Below, piece after piece: positions 8,544 to 16,800 of a stretch of DNA of 64,000 nucleotides. The number at the start of each line of letters is the position of its first letter. The stretch's first letter is position 1. Origin of the DNA: Streptomyces rugosispiralis. GTDB lineage: Bacteria > Actinomycetota > Actinomycetes > Streptomycetales > Streptomycetaceae. The stretch is taken from NCBI RefSeq assembly GCF_024505145.1, contig NZ_JANIAA010000009.1, forward strand, positions 225,647 through 289,646, read 5' to 3'. The notes beneath the pieces were generated by a model, which saw only the letters and a program-made list of their open reading frames with translations, had not been told where the DNA came from and made no database searches. A program made the position numbers and the translations under genes.

Positions 8544-8575
8544 CACATGATGGTCCGTCCATGACCATATGATGG
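8544..8575. promoter_or_regulatory. direct-repeat candidate operator in the divergent gap
   Basis: CACATGATGG (8544-8553) and CATATGATGG (8566-8575) are 9/10 identical and start exactly 22 bp, two helical turns, apart. OmpR-family regulators bind direct repeats on one face of the helix. The gap separates the exporter operon from a response regulator gene, so autoregulation plus control of the exporter is a natural reading. Confidence 0.5.
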
Positions 8576-8656
8576 ATGTGTAACAAAGCCCGTATGCCTT
8601 TGATTCATCGGCCTGACCAGCGAATTGCGGCGAATTCATGGGTCATAATCGACCGC

Positions 8657-9343
8657 ATGCCGCATGTACTGCTCATCGAGGACGACGCCTCCGTACGCGA
8701 TGGCATGGAGCTCGTGCTGCGCCGCCACGGCTATCAGGTGTCGGTCGCCGCCACCGGCGAGGAGGCCCTCGCGCTGCTCGACGCCCCCGCCGAGACGGCC
8801 GTCGAACTCGCGGTGCTCGACCTGATGCTGCCCGGCATGGACGGCTTCGAGGTCTGCCGCCGGATCCGGGCCCGCTCGACCATGCCCGTGATCATGCTGA
8901 CCGCGCGCGGCGACGATCCGGACATCGTCGGCGGCCTGGAGGCCGGGGCCGATGACTATGTGGTCAAGCCGGTCACCGCACCCGTCCTGGAGGCGCGGAT
9001 CAAGGCGGCGCTGCGGCGCGCCGACCCCGTGCCGCGGCGGCCCGGCGAGGTCTACGCCGGGCTGGTCATCGACCGGGCGGGGCTCACCGTCAGTCGCGAC
9101 GGCACCCCCGTCCCGCTGCCACCCACCGAACTGCGGCTGCTGCTGGTGCTGTCCGCCTCGCCGGGCCGGGTCTTCAGCCGGGAGCAACTGCTCGCCTCGG
9201 TGTGGGACCACTCCTTCCTCGGGGACTCACGGCTGGTCGACGCCGCGGTCGGACGGCTCCGTGCGAAGATCGAGGAGGTGCCCGCCCGGCCCCGCTACAT
9301 CCAGACCGTGCGCGGCTTCGGCTATCGCTTCGGTCCGATATGA
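8657..9343 (+). CDS. OmpR-family response regulator (AfsQ1/CseB-like)
   Basis: The 228-residue regulator has a receiver domain with acidic pocket EDD (residues 8-10), phospho-acceptor Asp55 in LDLMLPGMDG, switch Thr in MLTAR and Lys in VVKPV. A winged-helix DNA-binding domain follows (about 130-228, ending YIQTVRGFGYRFG). The closest remembered relatives are AfsQ1 and CseB. The ATG at 8657 is the likely start because the receiver begins there. A CATAAT hexamer ends eight bases upstream, so the mRNA may be leaderless. The stop overlaps the kinase start by 4 bp. Confidence 0.92.
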   Translation: MPHVLLIEDDASVRDGMELVLRRHGYQVSVAATGEEALALLDAPAETAVELAVLDLMLPGMDGFEVCRRIRARSTMPVIMLTARGDDPDIVGGLEAGADDYVVKPVTAPVLEARIKAALRRADPVPRRPGEVYAGLVIDRAGLTVSRDGTPVPLPPTELRLLLVLSASPGRVFSREQLLASVWDHSFLGDSRLVDAAVGRLRAKIEEVPARPRYIQTVRGFGYRFGPI

Positions 9344-10902
9344 GACGCTTCCGGCCACGGCTGGGCGGGTTGCGCACCCGGTTGGTCATCGCGTTCGTCC
9401 TCGTCGCGCTGATCAGCACCGTCACCGCCACCGCGCTCGCCTACCGGGAATCCCGCAGCGCCGTGCTCCAGCGCACCCAGGACGCCTTCCAGGCCGACCT
9501 CCGCCAGCGCGTCGACAGCGTCGCCCCCGACTTCGACATGCCCCCCGACATGCGCACGCTGACCTCGCTGGCCGACTCGGTCTCCGCCGGGCTCTCCGGC
9601 GCCCCGCTCGTCGTCACCCGCTACCAGAACCTCACCGCGTCCTCCGACGGCCTGGCCGACCGCACCCGGATCACCCCCGAACTGCGCGCCTCGGTCCGCT
9701 CCTCGGGCCGCACCCGCTTCCAGCGCGTGGAGTACCGGGGCCGGCCGTATCTGGTGGTCGGCACCCCCGTCTCGTACGAGGGCGGGCGGGCCTCCGGGCT
9801 CGAGGTGTTCGCCGTCACCTCCCTGCGGGCGGAGGAGGAGCACACCGCCGCCCTGCTGGACTCGGTGCGCGGCGGACTGCTCCCGGTGCTCGGCCTCGCC
9901 GCGGTGCTCGCCCTGCTCGCCGCCGGGACCGTGCTGCGGCCGGTGCGCGAGCTGGGGCGAGCCACCCGGCGGCTCGCCGAGGGCGACCTCGACTCACGGG
10001 TGGAGGTCAGGGGCCGCGATGAACTCGCCGGTCTCGCCGCGGACTTCAACACCACGGCCGACGCGCTGCAGCGTTCGGTGACCGATCTGCGCGACCAGGA
10101 GGCCAGGGCGCGGCGGTTCGTCGCCGATGTCTCGCACGAACTGCGCACCCCGCTGACCGCCATGACGATGGTGACGACCGTGCTGGACGAGGACGCGGCG
10201 CAACTGCCCTCGGACGCCGCCCGCGCCGCCCGTACCGTCAGCGACGAGACCGCGCGGCTGGCCCGGCTGGTGGAGGACCTGATGGAGATGTCCCGCTTCG
10301 ACTCGGGCGCGGCCCGGCTCGACGCGGCGGAGACCGATCTCGCGCGGATCGTCCAGGGCACGCTGGAGCTGCGCGGCTGGACCGGCCAGGTGGCGGCGCG
10401 GCTCCCGGAGGGGATACGGGCGGTGGTGGACCGGCGGCGGGTGGACGTGGCCGTGGCCAACCTGGTGGGCAACGCGCTCCGCCACGGTGAGCGGCCGGTG
10501 ACGGTGACGCTGTCCACCGACGCGGACCAGGTGACGGTGGAGGTCGCCGACCGGGGGCCGGGGCTGCCGCCGGACGTCCTCGGCCGGGTCTTCGACCGGT
10601 TCTACAAGGCGGACAGCGCCCGGACCCGCTCGGAGGGCAGCGGCCTCGGCACCGCCATCGCGCTGGAGAACGCGCGGCTGCATGGCGGCACGATCGAGGC
10701 GGCCAACCGGCCCGCGGAGGAGGGCGGCGGCGCCATGTTCACCCTGCGGCTGCCCCGCCACCCGCGGCAACGCACCGGACGGGACGTCGCCGGGCAGGGC
10801 TTCGGCGGGCGGGACGTCGGCGGGCAGGGCTTCCGCGAGCAGGGCTCGACAGGGCAGGACTTCGGCGGGCCGAGGACGGCGGCGGACGGAGGGGCGCGAT
10901 GA
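9340..10902 (+). CDS. sensor histidine kinase
   Basis: A 520-residue membrane kinase. It has TM1 at about residues 13-33, an extracellular sensor of about 135 residues, TM2 near 170-190, HAMP to about 242, then HisKA with phospho-acceptor His266 in DVSHELRTPLTAM. The HATPase_c domain carries N-box NLVGNALRHG and G-box DRGPGLPPD. The last 45 residues are a glycine-rich tail with repeats of the type GQGFGGRDVG, unusual for the family and probably disordered. It is the partner of the upstream regulator by 4-bp overlap. The signal is unknown; the neighbouring exporter and two lipoproteins point to cell-envelope stress. Confidence 0.93.
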   Translation: MRRFRPRLGGLRTRLVIAFVLVALISTVTATALAYRESRSAVLQRTQDAFQADLRQRVDSVAPDFDMPPDMRTLTSLADSVSAGLSGAPLVVTRYQNLTASSDGLADRTRITPELRASVRSSGRTRFQRVEYRGRPYLVVGTPVSYEGGRASGLEVFAVTSLRAEEEHTAALLDSVRGGLLPVLGLAAVLALLAAGTVLRPVRELGRATRRLAEGDLDSRVEVRGRDELAGLAADFNTTADALQRSVTDLRDQEARARRFVADVSHELRTPLTAMTMVTTVLDEDAAQLPSDAARAARTVSDETARLARLVEDLMEMSRFDSGAARLDAAETDLARIVQGTLELRGWTGQVAARLPEGIRAVVDRRRVDVAVANLVGNALRHGERPVTVTLSTDADQVTVEVADRGPGLPPDVLGRVFDRFYKADSARTRSEGSGLGTAIALENARLHGGTIEAANRPAEEGGGAMFTLRLPRHPRQRTGRDVAGQGFGGRDVGGQGFREQGSTGQDFGGPRTAADGGAR

Positions 10903-11411
10903 GGGGTGGGACGAACCGCCCGCGTACGGCGGCGGTGGCCGTGCTCCTCGCCCTGGCGGCGGCCGCCGGCTGCGGGGTGCGGCCCACCGGGGTGGTGGAC
11001 GGCGGCGAGCCCGCGAAGGGGCTCACCAAGGATCTGCGGATCTACTACGTCCGCGGCTCCGCGCTCCAGGGCGTCACCCGCCCCGACACCTCCATCAAGG
11101 AACCCATCGGCGCCCTCAAGCTGCTGTCGGACATGCCGGCCTGGGCCGCGGAGCGCGGGCTCGTCAACCTCGTCCGGCTCGGGCCGTACTGGACCAGCGG
11201 CACGGGCCACCGGATCACCCTGCACTCGCCCGGCGCCTCCTTCGACAGCCCGGGTGACCGGCTGCCCAACGGCCAGTTGGTGTGCACCCTCGCCCGTGCC
11301 CAGTCCTTCCTGCACCGTGACGAGGCCATCCGGCCGGACGACGTCCGGGTCTCCCTGGACGATGGCGAGCGGACGTACGGCCCCTACCAGTGCTCGCAGT
11401 TCCTCACGTGA
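10899..11411 (+). CDS. lipoprotein co-transcribed with the two-component system
   Basis: A 170-residue protein with a signal peptide ending in lipobox AAGC and a globular domain of about 140 residues with two conserved cysteines (LVCTLAR and YQCSQF). It resembles the small GerMN-like lipoproteins found beside actinobacterial sensor kinases. The ATG overlaps the kinase stop by 4 bp, so it is made with the two-component pair. By analogy with CseA, which restrains the CseB/CseC system, it may modulate the sensor; this is inference. Confidence 0.75.
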   Translation: MRGGTNRPRTAAVAVLLALAAAAGCGVRPTGVVDGGEPAKGLTKDLRIYYVRGSALQGVTRPDTSIKEPIGALKLLSDMPAWAAERGLVNLVRLGPYWTSGTGHRITLHSPGASFDSPGDRLPNGQLVCTLARAQSFLHRDEAIRPDDVRVSLDDGERTYGPYQCSQFLT

Positions 11412-11416
11412 CAGCG

Positions 11417-12049
11417 TTACGCCGCGGCGCGCACCTCGCGTGCGGCGTCCGCGTGGAGCGCGACCCGGACCAGGGCGGCGGCCAGCCGGGGAAGGTCCTT
11501 CCCGGCCACCAGCCCCTCCAGCGACCGCGCGCTCTTCGGCAGCCCGACCCGCTCGGCGCCGTCCAGTGCCTTGCTGTCGAAGTACGGGGCGAACTCGGGC
11601 CAGACGCCCTGCACCTCGCGCAGGAAGATGTTCACCCCGGCCGGCCCGATGCCCTTGACCCCCTGTAGCAGCTTCTTCACGTCCCCGGCCTCGCGCAGCC
11701 GCCGCAGATCGCCCCCGTACTCCCGGTTCACCAGCTCCGCCGCCTCACCCAGCTGGCTGGAGGTCCGCTCGTCGTAACGCCGGTAGCCCCCCTCGCCCAG
11801 CGCGTCCACCCGCTGCTGCCAGGTGGCCTCCGCCATCCGCCGCGGATCGCGCATCCCGGCGTCGAAGAGGGCGCGGGCGGCGGCGACGGCGATATCGGAA
11901 CTGATCCGCGCGGACAGCAGATGCGCGAGCACCAGCAGTTGGTACAGCGGGCCGGGGGTGTCGCGGAGCTTGATCCCGGCCTCGGCGGCGAAGGTCGTGC
12001 CCTGCTGGTCGAGCAGGGCACGCGCCACACTCTTGTTCTTGTCGCTCAT
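11417..12049 (-). CDS. HhH-GPD superfamily endonuclease/glycosylase-like protein
   Basis: The 210-residue protein is all helical with the base-excision-repair fold: a LLSARISSDIAV segment that matches the helix following the lesion-binding loop, and a helix-hairpin-helix GVKGIGPAGVNIFLREV near residues 138-155. The iron-sulfur cysteine cluster of endonuclease III is absent, as in several actinobacterial members. A FDSKAL segment occurs where the catalytic Asp is expected. Activity is not certain. The ATG at 12049 has a GAGGCGGG-type site upstream. The gene is convergent with the two-component operon, whose last stop is only a few bases away. Confidence 0.75.
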   Translation of the reverse strand: MSDKNKSVARALLDQQGTTFAAEAGIKLRDTPGPLYQLLVLAHLLSARISSDIAVAAARALFDAGMRDPRRMAEATWQQRVDALGEGGYRRYDERTSSQLGEAAELVNREYGGDLRRLREAGDVKKLLQGVKGIGPAGVNIFLREVQGVWPEFAPYFDSKALDGAERVGLPKSARSLEGLVAGKDLPRLAAALVRVALHADAAREVRAAA

Positions 12050-12087
12050 CGCCCATCCCGCCTCGTGGTGTGGTGCCGTTGCGTCGG

Positions 12088-12834
12088 TCACGGGTGCCCG
12101 GCGGCGCCCCGCTCACTCGGGGTGTCGCAGGACGCGCCCACCCCGATCGCCCCGCTGCCGGTGCCGAGCGCACGGCTCAGCGCAGAGTGCGGCGACCGCT
12201 CGCCCGGTGTGCCCTGGGCCACCAGGGCCGCCGTGTCCGCGTGCAGGGCGAGCAGGCTGGTGTCGTCCGCGCCCGAGAGCAGATCGTCCACCAGCTCCCG
12301 CCGCAGCCGCAGCTCCACCTCGGCCGGCTCGCGCAGGTGGGCCGGCTCCAGGCCCAGCGAGGTCGCGGCGTGGTCCAGCGCCCGAACGGCCCGCTCATCG
12401 GCCCTGCCCTCCGGGTCGACCAGGGGTAGCGCGCCCAGCACCTCACCGCGCGGATCGGCCACCGCGACCAGCCGGTCCCGTACGATCCCGTCCTCGCCGT
12501 CGCCCCGGGCGGCCGTGCGGGCGAGGGCGCGCAGCCCGAACGCCCGGCCCCAGGCCCGCCTGGGGGACCGCACCGGCCCGTCCCGTCCGGCCGGCTCCCT
12601 CACCTGCGTTTCCAGGGCCTCGGTGGCCCGCTGGCCGTCGTACGGACAGCGGGCCAGACCCGCGCCGAGCCGTAGGCAGCCCGCCTCGGCGCGGCCGGTG
12701 CCGGCCGCGCTGACCTGGGCCATCGCCCGGCGCGGTATCTCCGCCTCGCCCTGGCCTTCGACCCCGTCGAAGCCGGTGAACAGGGTCGGACAGCGGCGCG
12801 GCAGCGGATCCTGGGCGACACCTGGTGGGGCCAT
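12088..12834 (-). pseudogene. decayed PucR/CdaR-family regulator
   Basis: Fragments of a PucR-type regulator are in frame. REVLGALPLVDPEG and VELRLRRELVDDLLSGAD match the sensor-to-GGDEF-like region, and GTGSGAIGVGASCDTPSE matches the usual GAIGVG..CD.P.E motif. The roughly 80 residues normally between them are missing, and the frame stops directly after CDTPSE, so the C-terminal helix-turn-helix that binds DNA is gone. The N-terminal part is low complexity. I read this as an internal deletion plus loss of the 3' end. A small novel protein is the alternative. Confidence 0.55.
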
Positions 12835-13550
12835 GGGGTCACTCCGTGCGTCCTTATGTGTCCCGTGCGTCGTCATGCGTCCCGTGCGTCGTCGGGCCTC
12901 CTTGCGGAGACGTATCCTCCCTGCGGAGATCCATCGGCCGAGTACCCCTATTCATGGCAATTCACCGCATGAGGGCGAAAAGGCCGCACGGATTTCCATC
13001 CGCGGGGTGCGGGGGCGGGCGTACGGGGCGGACGGGGATGCCGCTGCCTCGGCCGCGGAGACCCCGGTGTGACGTTCAAGCGCGGCGGACGTGATGGATT
13101 TCCTAATTCGACTGTTCCCGCGCGAGGTTGGCGCACCGCCAGAACGGGGCTCCTGGAGGGGGCTCAGCGGGACGCCTTCAAAGGCCCGGCCTGTGGAGGA
13201 CCGAGGTCAGCGCGGGGTTCGGGCCGCTGGCAGATGCCGCTGACAGGTGCTCGACAGCCCCCGGCGGCGCCCGTCTCCATGATCGGATCCGGATTGAAGT
13301 TTTCCGTTTTTCCTTTCCTCATCGAACGATTGATCAGTAATCTCGCCTCAGCAGCGGGTTGCCGTGCCGCTCTTCGTCGTGCTCCACTTCCCCGAGGACG
13401 CGGACGACCCGAGGGCGGCCCCGGAAGCCGGAAGAGGGCGAAGGAAGTGCAGGACGTGGACTGGCGGCCGGAGGGCATCGACGCCACAGGCGAGGACGCG
13501 GCAGGCTACAGGGACACAGCCCATGGCGGCTGCCCCGGGGAGCGCACGAT
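12835..13550. other. long intergenic/5' leader region before the GGDEF-EAL gene
   Basis: No convincing gene. A patch at about 13270-13345 is clearly A+T-richer than its surroundings and includes TAATCT at 13338-13343, a possible -10 box. GTCAGCG (13206-13212) and CGCTGAC (13238-13244) can form a stem. Open frames here have poor codon bias. I looked for a riboswitch pattern and did not recognise one. Confidence 0.4.
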
Positions 13551-15800
13551 ATGACTTCCGAATCGGGCGGGCCGAGATGTGACCGCGGCGCCGGGGACGC
13601 CGCCGGACACCCCGCCCCCAGGGAGAACGATCCGCTGAGGCGATTCGCGGGCATCTGGTGCCGGGCGGTCCACCCGCTGGCCGCCACGAAGATGACGCCT
13701 GACGAGTTCGAGGGCTATCTGCTGCCGCTGGCCCACCGGTTGAGCGCCGCCCTGTGCTCCTCCCCCTTCGACACCGAGGCCGCGTACGAGGTCGGGGCCG
13801 CGCTGGTGGACGCCCAGTGCACCGAGCCCGACGCGCTGCCCGCCATCCTGGGCGTCATCGACGCGCATCTGGTGTCCTGCTCGTCGCCCGGAGCGCCCTT
13901 CTCCCGGCCGTCCGGTGAATCGTTCCCAGGCCCGTCCGACGAGCCCGCCCACGAGCCCCTGGCCGACGAGGAGGCGCGTGCCCGCTGTGTGCGACTGCAG
14001 CACGCCCTCGCCGCCGGATTCGTCCGCGAGCTGCGCGAACGCGAGCGCGATGAGCAGGAGGCCATCTCACGAGCCGCGATGGCCGCCCGGACCGAGGCCG
14101 AGAAGGCGCTGCACGCGAGCGAGGCCAAGTTCCAGGCCGTCTTCGAGGGCGCGGTCATCGGCGTGGGCATCGCCGGGCTCGACGGGGAGGTGCTCGTCGT
14201 CAACGACGCCATGGCCCGGATGTTCGGCGGGATGGACTTCTTCCGCCCCGGCCGCAAGGTCACCGAGTTCGTGCACCCCGACGACGTCCCCGGCGCCCAT
14301 GAGCTCTACCGCGAGTTGGTCAACGGCGAGCGCGACCACTTCCGCATCGAGAAGCCGCACTACCGCGACGACGGCAGCGAGCTGTGGACCAATCTGACGG
14401 TCACCCTGCTGCGCGACTCCAGCGGTGCCCCGCAGTACCAGCTCGCCCTCGCCGAGGACATCACCGAGCACCGGCAGCTCCGGGAGCGGCTGCGCTACGA
14501 GGCCACCCACGACGAGCTGACCGGACTGCCCAACCGCACCCTGTTCCTGGAGCGGCTGGACCAGGTGCTGGCCGCCGACGCCGACGCCGAGCGGTTCGGC
14601 GTGTGCTACCTGGACCTGGATGGCTTCAAGGCCGTCAACGACAGCCTCGGTCATGTCGTCGGTGACGGGATGCTCAAGGCCGTGGCCGAACGCCTCCAGC
14701 GCTGTGTGAAGCCCGCCGAGCTGCTCGCCCGGGTCGGCGGCGATGAGTTCCTCGCCCTGGTCACCGGCCCCGCCGCACAGGCCGACGGCGCCGGGCTGGC
14801 CCGCCGGATGCTCGCCGCGCTCGCCGAACCCGTCCGGATCGAGGGCCGTGAGCTGCGGGTACGGGCCAGCATCGGCGTGGTCGACGGCCGGGCCGGGGAG
14901 ATCGGCCGGGCCGAGGTGCTGCGCAGCGCCGATATCACCATGTACCGGGCCAAGGCCGCGGGCGGCAATCGCTTCGAGATCGCCGACGCCGACTCCAACG
15001 CCCGGGTGATCGCCCGTCACAGCCTCACCAACGGGCTGCCCTCCGCCCTGGAGAAGGGCGAGTTCTTCATCGAGTACCAGCCGCTGGTACGGCTCACCGA
15101 CGGCACCGTGCGCGGCGCCGAGGCGCTCGTACGCTGGCTGCACCCGCTGCACGGAGTGCTCGGCCCCGACCAGTTCATCCCGCTCGCCGAGGACACCGGG
15201 CTGATCGTCCCGCTCGGCCGCTGGGTGCTGGAGCAGGCCGCCCGGCAGGCGCGGAAGTGGCGCGACGCCGCCGAGGACGACGAGTCGCTGCGCGTCAACG
15301 TCAATCTCTCGCCGTGCCAGCTGAGCCATCCCACGCTGGTCTCCGACACGGTGGCGGTCCTGGAGAACGCCGGGCTGTGCCCCAGCGCGCTGTGCCTGGA
15401 GGTCACCGAGAACGACCTCATCGGCGCCGACGAGACCGCCCTGCGGCCGCTGCGGCAACTCGCCGACCTCGGTGTGGACATCGCCCTGGACGACTTCGGC
15501 ACCGGCTACTCCAACCTGTCGTATCTGCGCCGGCTCCCGGTCTCCCAGCTCAAGCTGGACCGTTCGTTCACCCGGGGCATGCAGCGGGCCCCGGCCGACC
15601 CGGTCGACGTCAAGATCGTCGAGGGGATCGTCTCGCTCGCGCACACGCTGGACCTCGCGGTGACGGTCGAGGGCGTGGAGACGGCCGTACAGGCCGAGCA
15701 TCTGCGGGGGCTGGGCTGTGACACCGCGCAGGGCTGGTACTACGCACGGCCGGGCCCGCCGGAGCGGCTGCACACCCTGGCGCTGGCCGACGCGAGCTGA
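13551..15800 (+). CDS. PAS-GGDEF-EAL cyclic-di-GMP enzyme
   Basis: A 749-residue cytoplasmic protein with no membrane segments. The N-terminal helical region (1-185) includes a coiled coil, PAS/PAC spans about 190-310 (ending LAEDITEHRQLRERL), then GGDEF and EAL domains. The diguanylate cyclase signature GGDEF is intact at 396-400. The EAL motif is intact at 524-526, and DDFGTGYSNLSYL is present, so both synthesis and hydrolysis of c-di-GMP are chemically possible. The layout is like RmdA/CdgA, which set the c-di-GMP level read by BldD during Streptomyces development; which orthologue this is cannot be decided. ATG 13551 has GGGGAG upstream. The gene has a long leader, which suggests regulation. 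Confidence 0.9.
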   Translation: MTSESGGPRCDRGAGDAAGHPAPRENDPLRRFAGIWCRAVHPLAATKMTPDEFEGYLLPLAHRLSAALCSSPFDTEAAYEVGAALVDAQCTEPDALPAILGVIDAHLVSCSSPGAPFSRPSGESFPGPSDEPAHEPLADEEARARCVRLQHALAAGFVRELRERERDEQEAISRAAMAARTEAEKALHASEAKFQAVFEGAVIGVGIAGLDGEVLVVNDAMARMFGGMDFFRPGRKVTEFVHPDDVPGAHELYRELVNGERDHFRIEKPHYRDDGSELWTNLTVTLLRDSSGAPQYQLALAEDITEHRQLRERLRYEATHDELTGLPNRTLFLERLDQVLAADADAERFGVCYLDLDGFKAVNDSLGHVVGDGMLKAVAERLQRCVKPAELLARVGGDEFLALVTGPAAQADGAGLARRMLAALAEPVRIEGRELRVRASIGVVDGRAGEIGRAEVLRSADITMYRAKAAGGNRFEIADADSNARVIARHSLTNGLPSALEKGEFFIEYQPLVRLTDGTVRGAEALVRWLHPLHGVLGPDQFIPLAEDTGLIVPLGRWVLEQAARQARKWRDAAEDDESLRVNVNLSPCQLSHPTLVSDTVAVLENAGLCPSALCLEVTENDLIGADETALRPLRQLADLGVDIALDDFGTGYSNLSYLRRLPVSQLKLDRSFTRGMQRAPADPVDVKIVEGIVSLAHTLDLAVTVEGVETAVQAEHLRGLGCDTAQGWYYARPGPPERLHTLALADAS

Positions 15801-15867
15801 GGGCGCGGCCGGCGGAGGGCGCAAGAGGTGGTGTTCCCCTCGCGCCTGTCCGGCGGTGCGGCGCGCC

Positions 15868-15943
15868 GTGTTCAGTCGGCTGTGTTCAGTCGGCCCGCTC
15901 AGCCGACTGTGTTCAGCCGCCGCGCTCAGCCGACTGTGTTCAG
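15868..15943. repeat. 27-bp tandem repeat abutting the DUF779 gene end
   Basis: GTGTTCAG occurs at 15868, 15882, 15909 and 15936; the last three are exactly 27 bp apart and share the intervening CGGC...GCTCAGCCGACT sequence. The array fills the gap between two convergent genes and covers the stop codon of the DUF779 gene. It may replace a terminator. Confidence 0.7.
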
Positions 15944-16296
15944 CCGGCCGTGTCGTCCAGCAGCCGTGAGCGGATCAGGAAGCGCACCCCTTCCGGCGCC
16001 TCCAGGGAGAAGCCGCTGCCACGGCCCGGCACCACGTCCACCGTGAGATGCGTATGGGCCCACAGCTCGAACTGCGAGGCCGACATCCAGAAGCCCACCG
16101 GCTCCTCGACCCCGTCCACCTCCAGCTCCCCGAGCAGCACATCCGACCCGCCCGTACGGAACTCGCCGAGCGGATAGCACATCGGGGCGCTGCCGTCGCA
16201 GCAGCCGCCCGACTGGTGGAACATCAGCGGGCCGTGATCCGCCCGCAGTTTGCGGATCAGCTCGGCCGCGGCCGGTGTCAGCGCGATACGGTCCAT
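15940..16296 (-). CDS. DUF779 family protein
   Basis: The 118-residue protein has the family hallmarks: FHQSGGCCDGSAPMC with three cysteines near residues 32-40, and FELWAHTHLTVDVVPG. The cysteine and histidine set suggests a metal site. In many actinobacteria and proteobacteria the DUF779 gene lies directly beside an ExaC-type aldehyde dehydrogenase; here the only such dehydrogenase is about 12 kb away, beyond the pseudogene block and the GlpK-like operon. The biochemical role is not known. ATG 16296 follows an AGAGGGA site. Confidence 0.85.
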   Translation of the reverse strand: MDRIALTPAAAELIRKLRADHGPLMFHQSGGCCDGSAPMCYPLGEFRTGGSDVLLGELEVDGVEEPVGFWMSASQFELWAHTHLTVDVVPGRGSGFSLEAPEGVRFLIRSRLLDDTAG

Positions 16297-16432
16297 GGGC
16301 GATCCCTCTCCGTCATGCTGGTCCTGCTCACCGAGCGGTCAGGGGTCCGGCCCAGCGAACCCCTCGCCACGTTGCGAGAACGTTGCCCTTCACCACGATG
16401 CCCCCCACCACGATGCCATCACGGCGTCCCCC

Positions 16433-16792
16433 TCACCATGTCATCGGCAGCTCGCGCAGCCCATAGGTGTTCTTGTCCGTACGGACGTGGACCTGGTCGA
16501 ACGGAACCGCCGGCAGCAGGGCGGGGAACCGGTCGAAGAGCCTGGCGTACGAGCAGCGCATCAGCGAGCGGGCCAGTTGCTGTCCCAGGCACTGGTGAAT
16601 GCCGTAGCCGAACGCGGCGTGATGGGCCGCCGGGCGGGTGACGTCCAGGGTGTCGGGCGCCGGGAACTGCTCCGGATCGCGGTTGACCGCGGGCAGCGCG
16701 AGGGTGACCGAATCCCCGGCCTTGATCAGGTCGTCGCCGACCTGGACATCCTCCAGGGCGGTGCGGATGGGCCCGAAGTGGGTGACCTGGAG
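16433..16792 (-). pseudogene. cytochrome P450, C-terminal fragment
   Basis: About 119 residues match the C-terminal quarter of an actinobacterial P450, including the heme loop FGYGIHQCLG with its cysteine ligand and the preceding NRDPEQFPAPDTLDVTR segment. The I helix, the ExxR motif and everything upstream are missing: the frame runs straight into NRPS sequence of the opposite strand at about 16795. The 3' end and stop codon are intact. It cannot make a functional enzyme. Confidence 0.85.
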
Positions 16793-16800
16793 TTCGGCGA

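Noticed and set aside
13069..13554. 161-residue frame upstream of the GGDEF-EAL gene
   Set aside because: Poor codon bias and no ribosome site; ends inside the true gene start region. Treated as leader DNA.
14067..15824. 585-residue minus-strand frame
   Set aside because: Exact shadow of the GGDEF-EAL gene, whose catalytic motifs are intact on the plus strand.
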